A stretch of DNA of 64,000 bases from NCBI RefSeq assembly GCF_900106565.1, contig NZ_FNNJ01000009.1, positions 62,001 through 126,000 on the forward strand, in the 5' to 3' direction. The notes beneath the pieces are model-generated. The model was not told where the DNA came from, made no database searches, and saw only the letters and a list, made by a program, of their open reading frames with translations. Origin of the DNA: Lutibacter oricola (GTDB lineage Bacteria; Bacteroidota; Bacteroidia; Flavobacteriales; Flavobacteriaceae). Positions 1-8,834 of the stretch are shown here, one piece after another; position 1 is the stretch's first letter, and each line of letters begins with the position of its first letter. A program made the position numbers and the translations under genes.

Positions 1-581
1 GCTATATATGTTAACATTGCATATAATGCAACTTCAACAGATAAAATATAAGCTCCAAAACAAAATATTACAACGTTAAAAAGTAAAATTATATCTCCTA
101 TAGAAAGCCCCGTTTTTTTACTTAAATATATTGCTAAAACCTCAGTACCGTCTATAACTGCACCACCACGAATTGATAAACCAATTCCACCACCTAAAAA
201 GAATCCGCCAAAAACAGCAATTAATAACTTATCGGAAGTAATCAACGGATAAGGAATTAGATAAATTGACAATGCCAACATAACAATTGCAAAAATACTT
301 TTGAAAGCAAATTGCTTTCCAATTTGCCAAAAACCTAAAATAATAAAAGGTAAATTAACAACTACAACTAATACAGAAAGTGGAAATTTTGTGGTTTCAG
401 AAATTAATAAAGCAATTCCCATTGCACCACCATCAATAAATAAATTAGGTAATAAAAATCCTTTTAAACCAAAACCTGCACAAAACACACCTACTAAAAT
501 GAACAATACATCTTTACCTATATGTGTTAAATTAAATTTGAATGTACTTTTTTGGTTTATTAAAAACGATTTATTACTCAT
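1..581 (-). CDS. YitT family membrane protein (partial, C-terminus outside window)
   Basis: Reading the minus strand from the ATG at 579-581 gives an open frame of about 193 codons that runs off the left edge, so the C-terminus is missing. The protein begins MSNKSFLINQ and has at least four hydrophobic segments. It contains the glycine-rich stretch GGGIGLSIRGG followed by VIDGTEVLA, which is characteristic of the YitT/DUF161 integral membrane family. These proteins usually have five helices and a cytoplasmic DUF2179 domain; the latter would lie beyond the window. The transport role of the family is not established. It lies just downstream of the DUF2797 gene on the same strand. Confidence 0.85.
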   Translation of the reverse strand, partial: MSNKSFLINQKSTFKFNLTHIGKDVLFILVGVFCAGFGLKGFLLPNLFIDGGAMGIALLISETTKFPLSVLVVVVNLPFIILGFWQIGKQFAFKSIFAIVMLALSIYLIPYPLITSDKLLIAVFGGFFLGGGIGLSIRGGAVIDGTEVLAIYLSKKTGLSIGDIILLFNVVIFCFGAYILSVEVALYAMLTYI

Positions 582-588
582 ATATTAG

Positions 589-1386
589 TTAATTAATTGA
601 AATTAATACTTTAAAACCTTCATTATTTCTAACATTAAAAACAGTTGAATCTTCGAATAACAAATACTGCCCTTTTACTCCAATTAATTTACCTGTGTAA
701 CTTTGAGTTTTCTCAATATTTAAAGATTTTACCTTGCTAGAATATTGTTGAACTGGATACTTAATTTCAGTAACATTGTTATTATTTTCTAAAAAGTAAG
801 GCTTTACTTCTTCTGGAATGTATTGTTTTAACTTCTCTCGAGTTTCAATTAAATCTTCTTCAGAAATATCGTTTTTAAGCATTTTTTGCCAACTTGTTTT
901 ATCGGCAACAAACTCTTTTAAAGCAACCTCGGTAATACCGGCTAAATATCTATTTGGCACTTCAACAATTTCAATTGCTTTAGTAGCTCCTTGATCTATC
1001 CAACGTGTTGGAACTTGTGTTTTACGCGTTACACCAACTTTTACATTGCTAGAAAGTGCTAAATACACAATATGTGGCTTCAATTGCACTTCTTTTTCGT
1101 ATGCTAAATCACGATCTTCAATATCTAAATGCGCTTTACTCAATTCTGGTTTCATAATCCAATCTCCAACTGCTGCGCTTTTATAAAAACAATCGTAACA
1201 GAATCCTTGACGAAATATTTTTTTTGCTTTTCCACAACACATACATTGGTAACCTTCAAAACTAATTTCTAAGGTTCTACCCAATAATTGATTCAAGTTC
1301 AAAAAATTATTATCAGTATCAAGGTAATATTGAACTTCTTCGCCCAATTCTGTCATCATTTTTTTTAAAACTGCTGTGTATTGCAT
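589..1386 (-). CDS. DUF2797 domain protein with zinc-ribbon-like cysteines
   Basis: A protein of about 265 residues of the DUF2797 family, which is common in Bacteroidota and of unknown function. I place the start at MQYTAVLKKM (1386) rather than at an upstream ATG at 1410, because homologues begin at that point. Four cysteines near residues 47-65 form a CxxC...CxxC pattern (CMCCGKAKK, then FCYDCFYK) suggesting a zinc ribbon. The middle segment (VKVGVTRKTQVPTRWIDQGA) resembles a GIY-YIG-like core, but that is only my reading. The gene ends 8 bp before the YitT gene begins and diverges from the GH3 gene. Confidence 0.8.
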   Translation of the reverse strand: MQYTAVLKKMMTELGEEVQYYLDTDNNFLNLNQLLGRTLEISFEGYQCMCCGKAKKIFRQGFCYDCFYKSAAVGDWIMKPELSKAHLDIEDRDLAYEKEVQLKPHIVYLALSSNVKVGVTRKTQVPTRWIDQGATKAIEIVEVPNRYLAGITEVALKEFVADKTSWQKMLKNDISEEDLIETREKLKQYIPEEVKPYFLENNNNVTEIKYPVQQYSSKVKSLNIEKTQSYTGKLIGVKGQYLLFEDSTVFNVRNNEGFKVLISIN

Positions 1387-1431
1387 AAAAGTTTTTCTTA
1401 AATTTAACACGCTAAAGATAGTTAATAAAAA

Positions 1432-2943
1432 ATGCCATTTACAATACTTAATTCAATAATTTCTTGGTTCCTTAAAAAAAGGAAACATCAAATGGAATTA
1501 TTTTTAAAATACCCAATTGATGTTCAACACGAACTGTTATTTAAGCTTCTAAATAAAGCAAAAAATACTGAAGTTGGTAAAAACTATGAGTTTTCAACTA
1601 TTAAAAACTACAAACAATTTACATTAAAAGTACCTATACAACAATACGAATCTATTGAACCTTTAATAGAAAGAACTCGTAAAGGAGAACAAAATGTTTT
1701 TTGGCCAACGCATATAAAATGGTTTGCAAAATCTAGCGGCACCACCAATTCTAAAAGTAAATACATACCTGTAAGTGATGAAGCGTTGGAAGATTGCCAT
1801 ATGAAAGCTGGTAAAGATATGTTGTGCCTTTATTGTAATAATAATGAAGAAGCTCAACTTTTTACTGGTAAAGGGTTACGTTTAGGAGGAAGCAGTGCTG
1901 TTTATGAAGATAACGATACTTATTTTGGAGATTTATCGGCTATAATTATTGAAAACATGCCTTTTTGGGCAGATTTTAGTAGCGCTCCAAAACAAGAAAC
2001 AGCTTTAATGGGCGAATGGGAAACTAAAATGCAAGCCATTATTGAAGAAACTATTGATGAAGATATAACAAGCTTAGTAGGTGTACCAAGCTGGATGTTA
2101 GTTTTACTAAATAAAGTTTTAGAACGAACAGGAAAAAACAACATTTTAGAGGTTTGGCCAAACCTGGAAGTATACTTTCACGGAGGTGTAAATTTTAATC
2201 CTTATAGAGAACAGTTTAAAAAATTAATACCTAAAAAAGATTTTAAATATTACGAAACCTACAATGCTTCGGAAGGTTTTTTTGCCATACAAGACGTAAA
2301 TAATTCAACAGAAATGCTGCTAATGTTGGACTATGGTATTTTTTATGAATTTATTCCAATGGATAAGTTTGCGGGTGAAGATTCTGAAGCTATACCGCTT
2401 GAAAAAGTAAAACTAAACACTAATTACGCGGTTGTAATTACTACCAACGGAGGTTTATGGCGCTATTTAATTGGTGACACCATTAAATTTACTTCTCTTG
2501 AACCACATCGAATTAAAATTACAGGTAGAACTAAACACTTTATCAATGTATTTGGCGAAGAATTAATTATTGAAAATGCTGAAGAAGCTTTAAAACAAGC
2601 TTGTTTAAAAACTAATGCTGAAGTTTTAGAATTTACAGCTGCTCCAATTTTTATGAATGGAGACAAAAGTGGTGGACACGAATGGGTAATTGAATTTAAA
2701 AAACATCCACAAAACATAGATTATTTTACTGAGCTGCTAGATAATTCTTTAAAATCTATCAATTCAGATTATGAAGCCAAACGCTATTTAAATATGACTT
2801 TAGCAATGCCCAAAGTTAATATAGCCAAAGAAGGTTTGTTTTATAATTGGCTAAAACTGAACAATAAATTAGGAGGACAACATAAAGTTCCTAGGCTTTC
2901 GAATTCAAGAAAACATTTAGATGAATTAATTAAACTTAATTAA
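1432..2943 (+). CDS. GH3 superfamily acyl-adenylate-forming enzyme
   Basis: A 503-residue protein of the GH3 family, the fold known from plant auxin-amino acid synthetases (annotated in bacteria as GH3 auxin-responsive promoter family). All three ATP/AMP-binding motifs are present: SSGTTNSKSKYIP near residue 101, YNASEGFFAIQD near 279, and GGLWRYLIGD followed by ITGRTKHFINVFGEEL near 340-375. It should activate a carboxylic acid as an acyl-AMP and pass it to an amine or thiol; the substrate cannot be read from the sequence. The gene stands alone, diverges from DUF2797 and abuts the helicase gene end to end. Confidence 0.88.
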   Translation: MPFTILNSIISWFLKKRKHQMELFLKYPIDVQHELLFKLLNKAKNTEVGKNYEFSTIKNYKQFTLKVPIQQYESIEPLIERTRKGEQNVFWPTHIKWFAKSSGTTNSKSKYIPVSDEALEDCHMKAGKDMLCLYCNNNEEAQLFTGKGLRLGGSSAVYEDNDTYFGDLSAIIIENMPFWADFSSAPKQETALMGEWETKMQAIIEETIDEDITSLVGVPSWMLVLLNKVLERTGKNNILEVWPNLEVYFHGGVNFNPYREQFKKLIPKKDFKYYETYNASEGFFAIQDVNNSTEMLLMLDYGIFYEFIPMDKFAGEDSEAIPLEKVKLNTNYAVVITTNGGLWRYLIGDTIKFTSLEPHRIKITGRTKHFINVFGEELIIENAEEALKQACLKTNAEVLEFTAAPIFMNGDKSGGHEWVIEFKKHPQNIDYFTELLDNSLKSINSDYEAKRYLNMTLAMPKVNIAKEGLFYNWLKLNNKLGGQHKVPRLSNSRKHLDELIKLN

Positions 2944-5595
2944 CTACTTCCAAAGAACTTCGGTTTTAGATTTCTTTTTCATGTAGTAATCTAAATTATG
3001 TAACCTTGCCTTTAAAATTAATTTTCGCCCTACGGTATTTCTACAATAAATAAGTTTAGATTTACCTACGTGTTTTTTCCAATTTTTAAAAAATAATTGA
3101 GCAGCAACTTTATTTGTTTCAAATATTTTTGGAACCGCGTGTACATTATAAATTCCTATTTTATCCTTTAACCAGTTTTTACGTTCAATTACATATTTTG
3201 GACTATCAATTGGAGCTAAAACCTCATCTAAACTAGCTACAAACGTAGAATTTTCGAAATATGAAGCACCAACTAAAGTACATTCCAACATTCCTTTTTT
3301 ACTTCTATTTAATTCAATAGTAATAGCATCTATTTTAGTAGTAAGCAATTTACTTTCTTGCATTGATTGTAAAATAGTTTCTGCAATTTTACCTATTAAT
3401 TTATGAGCACTTCCAAATATAAAATACGATCTAACTGCAATTACTGTTTTTGGTAAAAACACCATAAAAATTCCAATAAAAAAGTACTTTATTAAGTAAA
3501 CTACATTTCCTAAAGCAATGTGGTACAAGTTTTTTAAAACAAACTCGTACAGAAAATATAGAAAACCTATACCCAACTCTACAAACATATTTCTAACCAT
3601 ATCCTTATAATTAGATTTGCTATTTTTAGTATGTTTTTTTAAGTTTAAATACTTTAAATTAATTACCTTTTTAAGCTCAAACCCATTTTCAATTGCAGTA
3701 TTCCAATTCGTTTTTAATACATTTCTGTTACTTGCTTTTTCAAAAGTTAACGCATTAAACTTTTGTACCTCAACCTCATCAAAAGATTGTGGTAACTCTA
3801 TTCTACCAATCCCATTTTTAATACTATTATCATGTTCGCTTAATCCAACAAAAGACTCAAACCGCTGCGTTAGTTTTTCTATATCATCTCCACCAGTTGG
3901 GTTCGAAGAATCTACACTTGCCAAATGCCAAATATGTCCGGTTTTATGCTCTCCATTAACCCTTATTGCTCTCCCTCTCATTTGGTTTGAAGACACAAAC
4001 GAACCTATATTTGAAGCTAATATTAATGAATTAATCGATGGCGCATCCCAACCTTCACCTAATAAAGATTTAGTACCTACTAAAATTTTAATTATTCCGC
4101 GTTCAAACAAGTTGGTTATAGCAGCTACAATTAAGTTTTTAGATCCACCTTGCAATTCAACTTCAACAAAATTATTGCTATTTGGAACAGGTTTTATATG
4201 TAATTTTTTATTAGGAAATAATTCCTTCAACTCATTTACACAAACTTTATTTACAACAACTAAAGTTCCTGACAATACAGCTAAAGAAGAAGTATCGTCT
4301 ACATATTTTTTTAAATAATGAAATATTGGAACTACACCTATTTTGTTAATTTGAGTTGTAAAATCTTCATTCAACCAAAAAAATTCCTTTCTAATAAAAT
4401 CGGTTAGCACAACCAACCTTAAGTCATTTTGCAATTGCTTCTTTTCAAATTTTACAATTGAAACAACACTATTAAGTTTACTAGTACTATTGGTAATTTT
4501 TTTAAAAATAGTATCGTTAGATAAAAGGTTTACTTTTTTATTATGAATCCCTCCTATTTTTTTTAAATCCTTTTCTACCCTAGCAAGTATTTCTTCAAAT
4601 TCTATAAGCGTTTCCCTATCATCAAACAATATTTTTTGAAGTAATAAACGTATCCAATCTCTGGTTAACTCTGGAAATTCAACAGTTTCTTTTTCTTCAA
4701 AACCTAAAACTTTTAATTTTTCTTCGGAAATTACCTCACCAACGTGATTTAGAAAAATTAATATTGCCGAAAAATAAGACGGATCTTTATAAATATCATC
4801 AAGAACGATTTCCGTTTTTAAATAATACGGATGATTTTTAAGAAACTCAACAAAAGCCCTATCATCTTTTAAAAATTGAATAAAAGTTCCTATTCGTAAT
4901 CTATAGTTTACAATATAATCTATCTCCGTTTTTTCTGGTGTAGAAAAATAAATATAATCTTGATGTGGACATAAAGCCTTTTCTGCAACCAATTCTGGAA
5001 TCGAAATTTCTTCATCAACCTGTCCACATAAAGCATAATACCTATTCATTTCTAGGTTAGAACTATCAAAAGGTGGTGTTGCTGTTAAGGCAATAATTAT
5101 TAGTGAAGAATTATTTTTTAACTCCATTAAAACTTTCCACCACTCTCTTTTTAAATGATGCGCTTCATCGAGTACTAAAACTTCAATTTGATTTGTTTTA
5201 AAATAATTTACAAATGCAGCTTTATCTTCAAAATCTTTAAATAAAGAATAAACTCCTTGGTATGTGCTAAAGTTTAGTTTTTTTAAACTCTTAACATCTG
5301 TAGAAATATTATTAAAGCTATTTTTAGTATCAAAAAACTCTTTAAATCTTTTATTCCATTGGTTTTTTATGGTTAAAGTTGGAGCCAAAATTAATGTTCG
5401 CCTATTTACCCTTAATACCATTTCTAAACCTAAAATGGTTTTACCTGCTCCAGGTGGTGCAATTACATGTAAGTGATTGTCTTTAAAATGGTGTTGAAAG
5501 TTGGTTAAAAATTTTTCTTGATAAGCCCGCCAACTATATTTGAAACGGATAGAATTATTAAATATTGAACTATTACTTTTTTCGTTCAATAACAT
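2944..5595 (-). CDS. Superfamily 2 DEAH-box helicase with C-terminal membrane segments
   Basis: An 883-residue SF2 helicase/translocase. The first RecA domain has Walker A APPGAGKT (residues 46-53), DEAH box LVLDEAHH (about 140-147) and motif III LTATPP (about 170). The second has GEGWDAPSINSLI near residue 511 followed by SNQMRGRAIR, the arginine-finger motif VI. After the helicase core, residues about 666-725 form long hydrophobic stretches (FLYFLYEFVLKNLY, YFFIGIFMVFLPKT) that look like two or three membrane helices, then a basic C-terminal domain of about 150 residues that I do not recognise. The first 23 bp overlap the 3' end of the polyprenyl synthase gene, so the two are probably co-transcribed. 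Confidence 0.85.
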   Translation of the reverse strand: MLLNEKSNSSIFNNSIRFKYSWRAYQEKFLTNFQHHFKDNHLHVIAPPGAGKTILGLEMVLRVNRRTLILAPTLTIKNQWNKRFKEFFDTKNSFNNISTDVKSLKKLNFSTYQGVYSLFKDFEDKAAFVNYFKTNQIEVLVLDEAHHLKREWWKVLMELKNNSSLIIIALTATPPFDSSNLEMNRYYALCGQVDEEISIPELVAEKALCPHQDYIYFSTPEKTEIDYIVNYRLRIGTFIQFLKDDRAFVEFLKNHPYYLKTEIVLDDIYKDPSYFSAILIFLNHVGEVISEEKLKVLGFEEKETVEFPELTRDWIRLLLQKILFDDRETLIEFEEILARVEKDLKKIGGIHNKKVNLLSNDTIFKKITNSTSKLNSVVSIVKFEKKQLQNDLRLVVLTDFIRKEFFWLNEDFTTQINKIGVVPIFHYLKKYVDDTSSLAVLSGTLVVVNKVCVNELKELFPNKKLHIKPVPNSNNFVEVELQGGSKNLIVAAITNLFERGIIKILVGTKSLLGEGWDAPSINSLILASNIGSFVSSNQMRGRAIRVNGEHKTGHIWHLASVDSSNPTGGDDIEKLTQRFESFVGLSEHDNSIKNGIGRIELPQSFDEVEVQKFNALTFEKASNRNVLKTNWNTAIENGFELKKVINLKYLNLKKHTKNSKSNYKDMVRNMFVELGIGFLYFLYEFVLKNLYHIALGNVVYLIKYFFIGIFMVFLPKTVIAVRSYFIFGSAHKLIGKIAETILQSMQESKLLTTKIDAITIELNRSKKGMLECTLVGASYFENSTFVASLDEVLAPIDSPKYVIERKNWLKDKIGIYNVHAVPKIFETNKVAAQLFFKNWKKHVGKSKLIYCRNTVGRKLILKARLHNLDYYMKKKSKTEVLWK

Positions 5596-6550
5596 AATTT
5601 ACCATAGTAAGTAGTGAATCTTTATAAGGCGAAGTTGGATAACTATTTAAAATAGCCAAAGCTTTTGTTTGGTAATCTTTCATTTTAGAAACGGTATACT
5701 CAATACCTCCCTTATCTTTTACAAACTGAATAACTTCTTTTACCCTTTTTTTATTTTTATTATGCTTTTTTACCGATTGAATTAACCATTTTCTTTCCTT
5801 ATCGCTACAATTATTTAGCGTATAAATTAAAGGTAAAGTCATTTTTTGCTCCTTAATATCTATACCTGTTGGTTTACCTATTTGAGCATCGGTATAATCA
5901 AACAAATCGTCTTTTATTTGAAAAGCAATACCTATTAACTCTCCAAACTCTCGCATTTTTTCAATTTCTTCTGAAGTACTTCCAACAGATGCTGCACCAA
6001 TACCACAACAAGCAGCAATTAAGGTAGCTGTTTTTTGCCTTATTATTTCGAAGTAAATATCTTCTGTAATGTCTAATTTTCTAGCCTTTTCAATTTGTAA
6101 CAATTCACCTTCGCTCATTTCACGAACGGCAACAGAAATTAATTTTAGCAGATCAAAATCTTCATTATCTATAGATAATAACAAGCCTTTAGACAATAAA
6201 AAATCTCCAACTAGTACTGCAATTTTATTTTTCCAAAGTGCATTTACCGAGAAAAAACCACGTCTTCTATTACTTTCATCAACAACATCATCGTGTACTA
6301 AAGTAGCCGTATGAATTAATTCTATAATTGAAGCTCCTCTATAAGTTCTTTCTTCAAACTTACCATTAGAAACCATTTTAGCCACTAAAAAAACAAACAT
6401 TGGTCGCATTTGTTTTCCCTTTCGCCTAACTATATAATGTGTAATTCTATTTAATAGAGGTACCTTGGTAAGCATGGCTTCTTTGAATTTATCTTCAAAG
6501 AGTTCCATTTCTGTAAGAATCGGTTTTTTAATTTGCTCTATTGGTTTCAT
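5573..6550 (-). CDS. Polyprenyl synthetase family protein (trans-isoprenyl diphosphate synthase)
   Basis: A 325-residue all-trans prenyltransferase that extends allylic diphosphates with IPP, most likely making the side chain of menaquinone. The first aspartate-rich motif HDDVVDESNRRRG is near residue 90, and the second, FQIKDDLFDY, is near residue 211. Length and motif spacing fit the IspB/HepT/octaprenyl synthase group. Chain length cannot be read reliably, so I give no symbol. It lies upstream of and overlaps the helicase gene, with rlmN directly upstream. Confidence 0.92.
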   Translation of the reverse strand: MKPIEQIKKPILTEMELFEDKFKEAMLTKVPLLNRITHYIVRRKGKQMRPMFVFLVAKMVSNGKFEERTYRGASIIELIHTATLVHDDVVDESNRRRGFFSVNALWKNKIAVLVGDFLLSKGLLLSIDNEDFDLLKLISVAVREMSEGELLQIEKARKLDITEDIYFEIIRQKTATLIAACCGIGAASVGSTSEEIEKMREFGELIGIAFQIKDDLFDYTDAQIGKPTGIDIKEQKMTLPLIYTLNNCSDKERKWLIQSVKKHNKNKKRVKEVIQFVKDKGGIEYTVSKMKDYQTKALAILNSYPTSPYKDSLLTMVNYVIERKK

Positions 6551-6588
6551 TTAGTACTCAAAAATAACTAAAAAATTAGAATGTACAA

Positions 6589-7626
6589 TTAACTTTTGTT
6601 AGCTAATTGTCCGCAAGCTGCATCTATATCTTTTCCTCTACTTCTTCGCACATTTACAGTTATATCGTGCATTTCTAAATTTGAAATATAATTATTAATC
6701 GCCGAGTTACTTGCTTGTTGAAATTCCCCATCATCAATTGGGTTGTATTCAATTAAATTTACCTTACACGGTATGTGCTTACAGAACTTTACTAAAGCAT
6801 TAATCGCTTCTTTAGAATCGTTAATTCCTTTCCAAACAACATACTCATAAGTTACTGCATTGTTTGTTTTTGCATACCAATATTGCAAAGCTTCTTTTAA
6901 TTCTTTTAAAGGAAAAGCTTTACTAAAAGGCATAATTTTAGAACGAACTTCATCAATGGCTGAATGCAACGAAACGGCTAAATTAAATTTAACATTATCA
7001 TCTGCTAATTTTCTAATCATTTTTGGAATTCCAGAAGTAGAAACGGTTATTCTTCTAGGCGACATGCCTAAACCTTCTGGTGAAGTAATTTTTTCAATAG
7101 ATTTTAAAACATTGTTGTAATTCATTAATGGTTCACCCATTCCCATAAAAACAATGTTAGATAATTTGTGATTGTAATACAATAAACTCTCTTGGTTTAT
7201 TGCTGAAACTTGATCAAAAATCTCATCTGGATTTAAGTTTCTCATTTTCTTTAGCCTTGCTGTTGCACAAAAACTACAATCTAAACTACAACCTACTTGG
7301 CTCGATACGCAGGCAGTAGTACGCGTATCTGTTGGTATTAAAACCGATTCTACAATTAAACCATCGTGTAAACGTACTGCATTTTTTACAGTACCATCAT
7401 TACTACGCTGCATTGTATCTACTTTTATGTGGTTAATAACAAAGTTATCTTCCAACATTTGGCGTGTTTCTTTAGAGATATTAGTCATATCTTCAAAAGA
7501 GTGAGCACTTTTAGCCCACAGCCATTCGTATACCTGATTTCCTCTAAAAGCTTTATCTCCTTGTTCAACAAAAAAATCTCTTAATTGATCTTTAGTTAAA
7601 GCTCTAATATCTTTTTTTGTACTCAT
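6589..7626 (-). CDS. rlmN: 23S rRNA/tRNA adenine C2-methyltransferase RlmN
   Basis: A radical SAM enzyme that methylates C2 of A2503 in 23S rRNA and A37 in some tRNAs. I choose MSTKKDIRAL (7626) as the start; an upstream ATG at 7659 would place the extra residues inside a perfect hairpin. The product is 345 residues with the CxxxCxxC cluster CSLDCSFC (Cys113, 117, 120) and the two methyl-transfer cysteines, Cys106 and the near-C-terminal Cys338 in DAACGQ. FMGMGEPLMNY is the GGE-like SAM motif. It follows queA, another translation-quality gene, on the same strand. Confidence 0.95.
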   Translation of the reverse strand: MSTKKDIRALTKDQLRDFFVEQGDKAFRGNQVYEWLWAKSAHSFEDMTNISKETRQMLEDNFVINHIKVDTMQRSNDGTVKNAVRLHDGLIVESVLIPTDTRTTACVSSQVGCSLDCSFCATARLKKMRNLNPDEIFDQVSAINQESLLYYNHKLSNIVFMGMGEPLMNYNNVLKSIEKITSPEGLGMSPRRITVSTSGIPKMIRKLADDNVKFNLAVSLHSAIDEVRSKIMPFSKAFPLKELKEALQYWYAKTNNAVTYEYVVWKGINDSKEAINALVKFCKHIPCKVNLIEYNPIDDGEFQQASNSAINNYISNLEMHDITVNVRRSRGKDIDAACGQLANKS

Positions 7627-7647
7627 TTTAAAATCAGGTTTATAAAA

Positions 7648-7671
7648 GAATTCCCGCAATAGCGGGAATTC
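7648..7671 (-). terminator. Perfect 10-bp hairpin between queA and rlmN
   Basis: A 10-bp perfect stem (GAATTCCCGC and its complement) around a 4-base loop, followed on the minus strand by TTTTATA. It lies downstream of queA and 22 bp upstream of the rlmN start. It could be a leaky intrinsic terminator of queA or a structure in the rlmN leader. The U-tract is short, so complete termination is doubtful. Confidence 0.5.
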
Positions 7672-7696
7672 AAAATATTTAAAATATTGTTTTCTT

Positions 7697-8746
7697 TTAG
7701 ATAATTAACATTGCATCACCATAAGAGTAGAATTTATATCCTTCTTTTACAGCTTCTTCATATGCTTCCATTAAAAAATCGTAACCAGCAAAAGCGGCAA
7801 CCATCATCATTAATGTAGATTTTGGTGTATGAAAGTTAGTAATCATAGAGTTTGCAATACTAAAATCGTAAGGAGGGAAAATAAATTTATTTGTCCAACC
7901 ATTAAACTCATTCAAATGCTGATTTGAAGATACCGAACTTTCCATAGCACGCATTACTGTAGTACCTACAGCACAAATTCGTTTTTTATTATCTATAGCT
8001 GCGTTTACAATTTTAGTTGTATCTGCATCAATAATTGCTTGCTCAGAGTCCATTTTATGTTTAGATAAATCTTCAACTTCAACAGCGCTAAAAGTACCTA
8101 AACCAACGTGTAAAGTTACTTCTCCAAAATCGATTCCTTTAATTTCTAAACGCTTCATTAAGTGTTTAGAAAAGTGTAAACCAGCCGTTGGAGCAGCTAC
8201 AGCACCTTCGTGTTTAGCATAAATTGTTTGGTAACGTTCTTCATCAGAAGGTTCTACCTCTCTTTGAATGTATTTTGGTAATGGTGTTTCTCCTAGTTCT
8301 TCTAATTTTTTTCTAAATTCTTCATATGAACCATCATATAAAAAACGTAAAGTTCTACCTCTAGAAGTAGTATTGTCAATAACCTCAGCTACTAAACTTT
8401 CGTCATCACCAAAAAATAATTTATTTCCAATTCTAATTTTACGAGCTGGATCTACTAAAACATCCCACAATCTACTTTCGGCATTTAATTCTCTTAATAA
8501 AAACACCTCAATTCTTGCTCCAGTTTTTTCCTTTTCACCGTACATACGAGCTGGAAAAACTTTTGTATTGTTTAAAACCATTAAATCACCTTCGTCAAAA
8601 TAGTCGATTAAATCTTTAAACATTTTATGTTCAATAGTTTGCTCTTTTCTATTCAACACCATTAAACGTGCTTCATCTCTGTGCTCTGCAGGGTATTCAG
8701 CCAATAAGTCTACTGGTAAATCGAATTTAAAATGTGATAACTTCAT
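7697..8746 (-). CDS. queA: S-adenosylmethionine:tRNA ribosyltransferase-isomerase QueA
   Basis: A 349-residue QueA, which moves the ribosyl group of SAM onto 7-aminomethyl-7-deazaguanine in tRNA to make epoxyqueuosine. The N-terminus [11 protein letters not shown], the segments [25 protein letters not shown] and PTAGLHFS, and [10 protein letters not shown] near residue 210 are typical of the family. Length is normal. It has its own promoter-like box upstream and is followed by rlmN. Confidence 0.96.
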   Translation of the reverse strand: MKLSHFKFDLPVDLLAEYPAEHRDEARLMVLNRKEQTIEHKMFKDLIDYFDEGDLMVLNNTKVFPARMYGEKEKTGARIEVFLLRELNAESRLWDVLVDPARKIRIGNKLFFGDDESLVAEVIDNTTSRGRTLRFLYDGSYEEFRKKLEELGETPLPKYIQREVEPSDEERYQTIYAKHEGAVAAPTAGLHFSKHLMKRLEIKGIDFGEVTLHVGLGTFSAVEVEDLSKHKMDSEQAIIDADTTKIVNAAIDNKKRICAVGTTVMRAMESSVSSNQHLNEFNGWTNKFIFPPYDFSIANSMITNFHTPKSTLMMMVAAFAGYDFLMEAYEEAVKEGYKFYSYGDAMLII

Positions 8747-8769
8747 GTATATTTCTTATTAAATGTGCG

Positions 8770-8777
8770 CAAATATA
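8770..8777 (-). promoter_or_regulatory. Putative -7 box of queA
   Basis: On the minus strand this reads TATATTTG, matching the Bacteroidota -7 consensus TAnnTTTG, 23 bp upstream of the queA ATG. A weak TTG lies about 21 bp further upstream. It sits in a non-coding gap, which supports it, but short AT-rich matches are common in this genome. Confidence 0.45.
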
Positions 8778-8834
8778 CAACATCGGCATAGGCGTTGTCA
8801 AGCATTTTGCAATAAAAGTTTGTTTAATAGATTT

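Noticed and set aside
301..588. Plus-strand frame of 95 codons
   Set aside because: It lies fully inside the minus-strand YitT gene, whose translation shows clear family motifs; the plus-strand product has no features.
3617..4318. Plus-strand frame of 233 codons
   Set aside because: It is antisense to the C-terminal helicase domain of the DEAH gene; the composition is that of a reverse-complement shadow.
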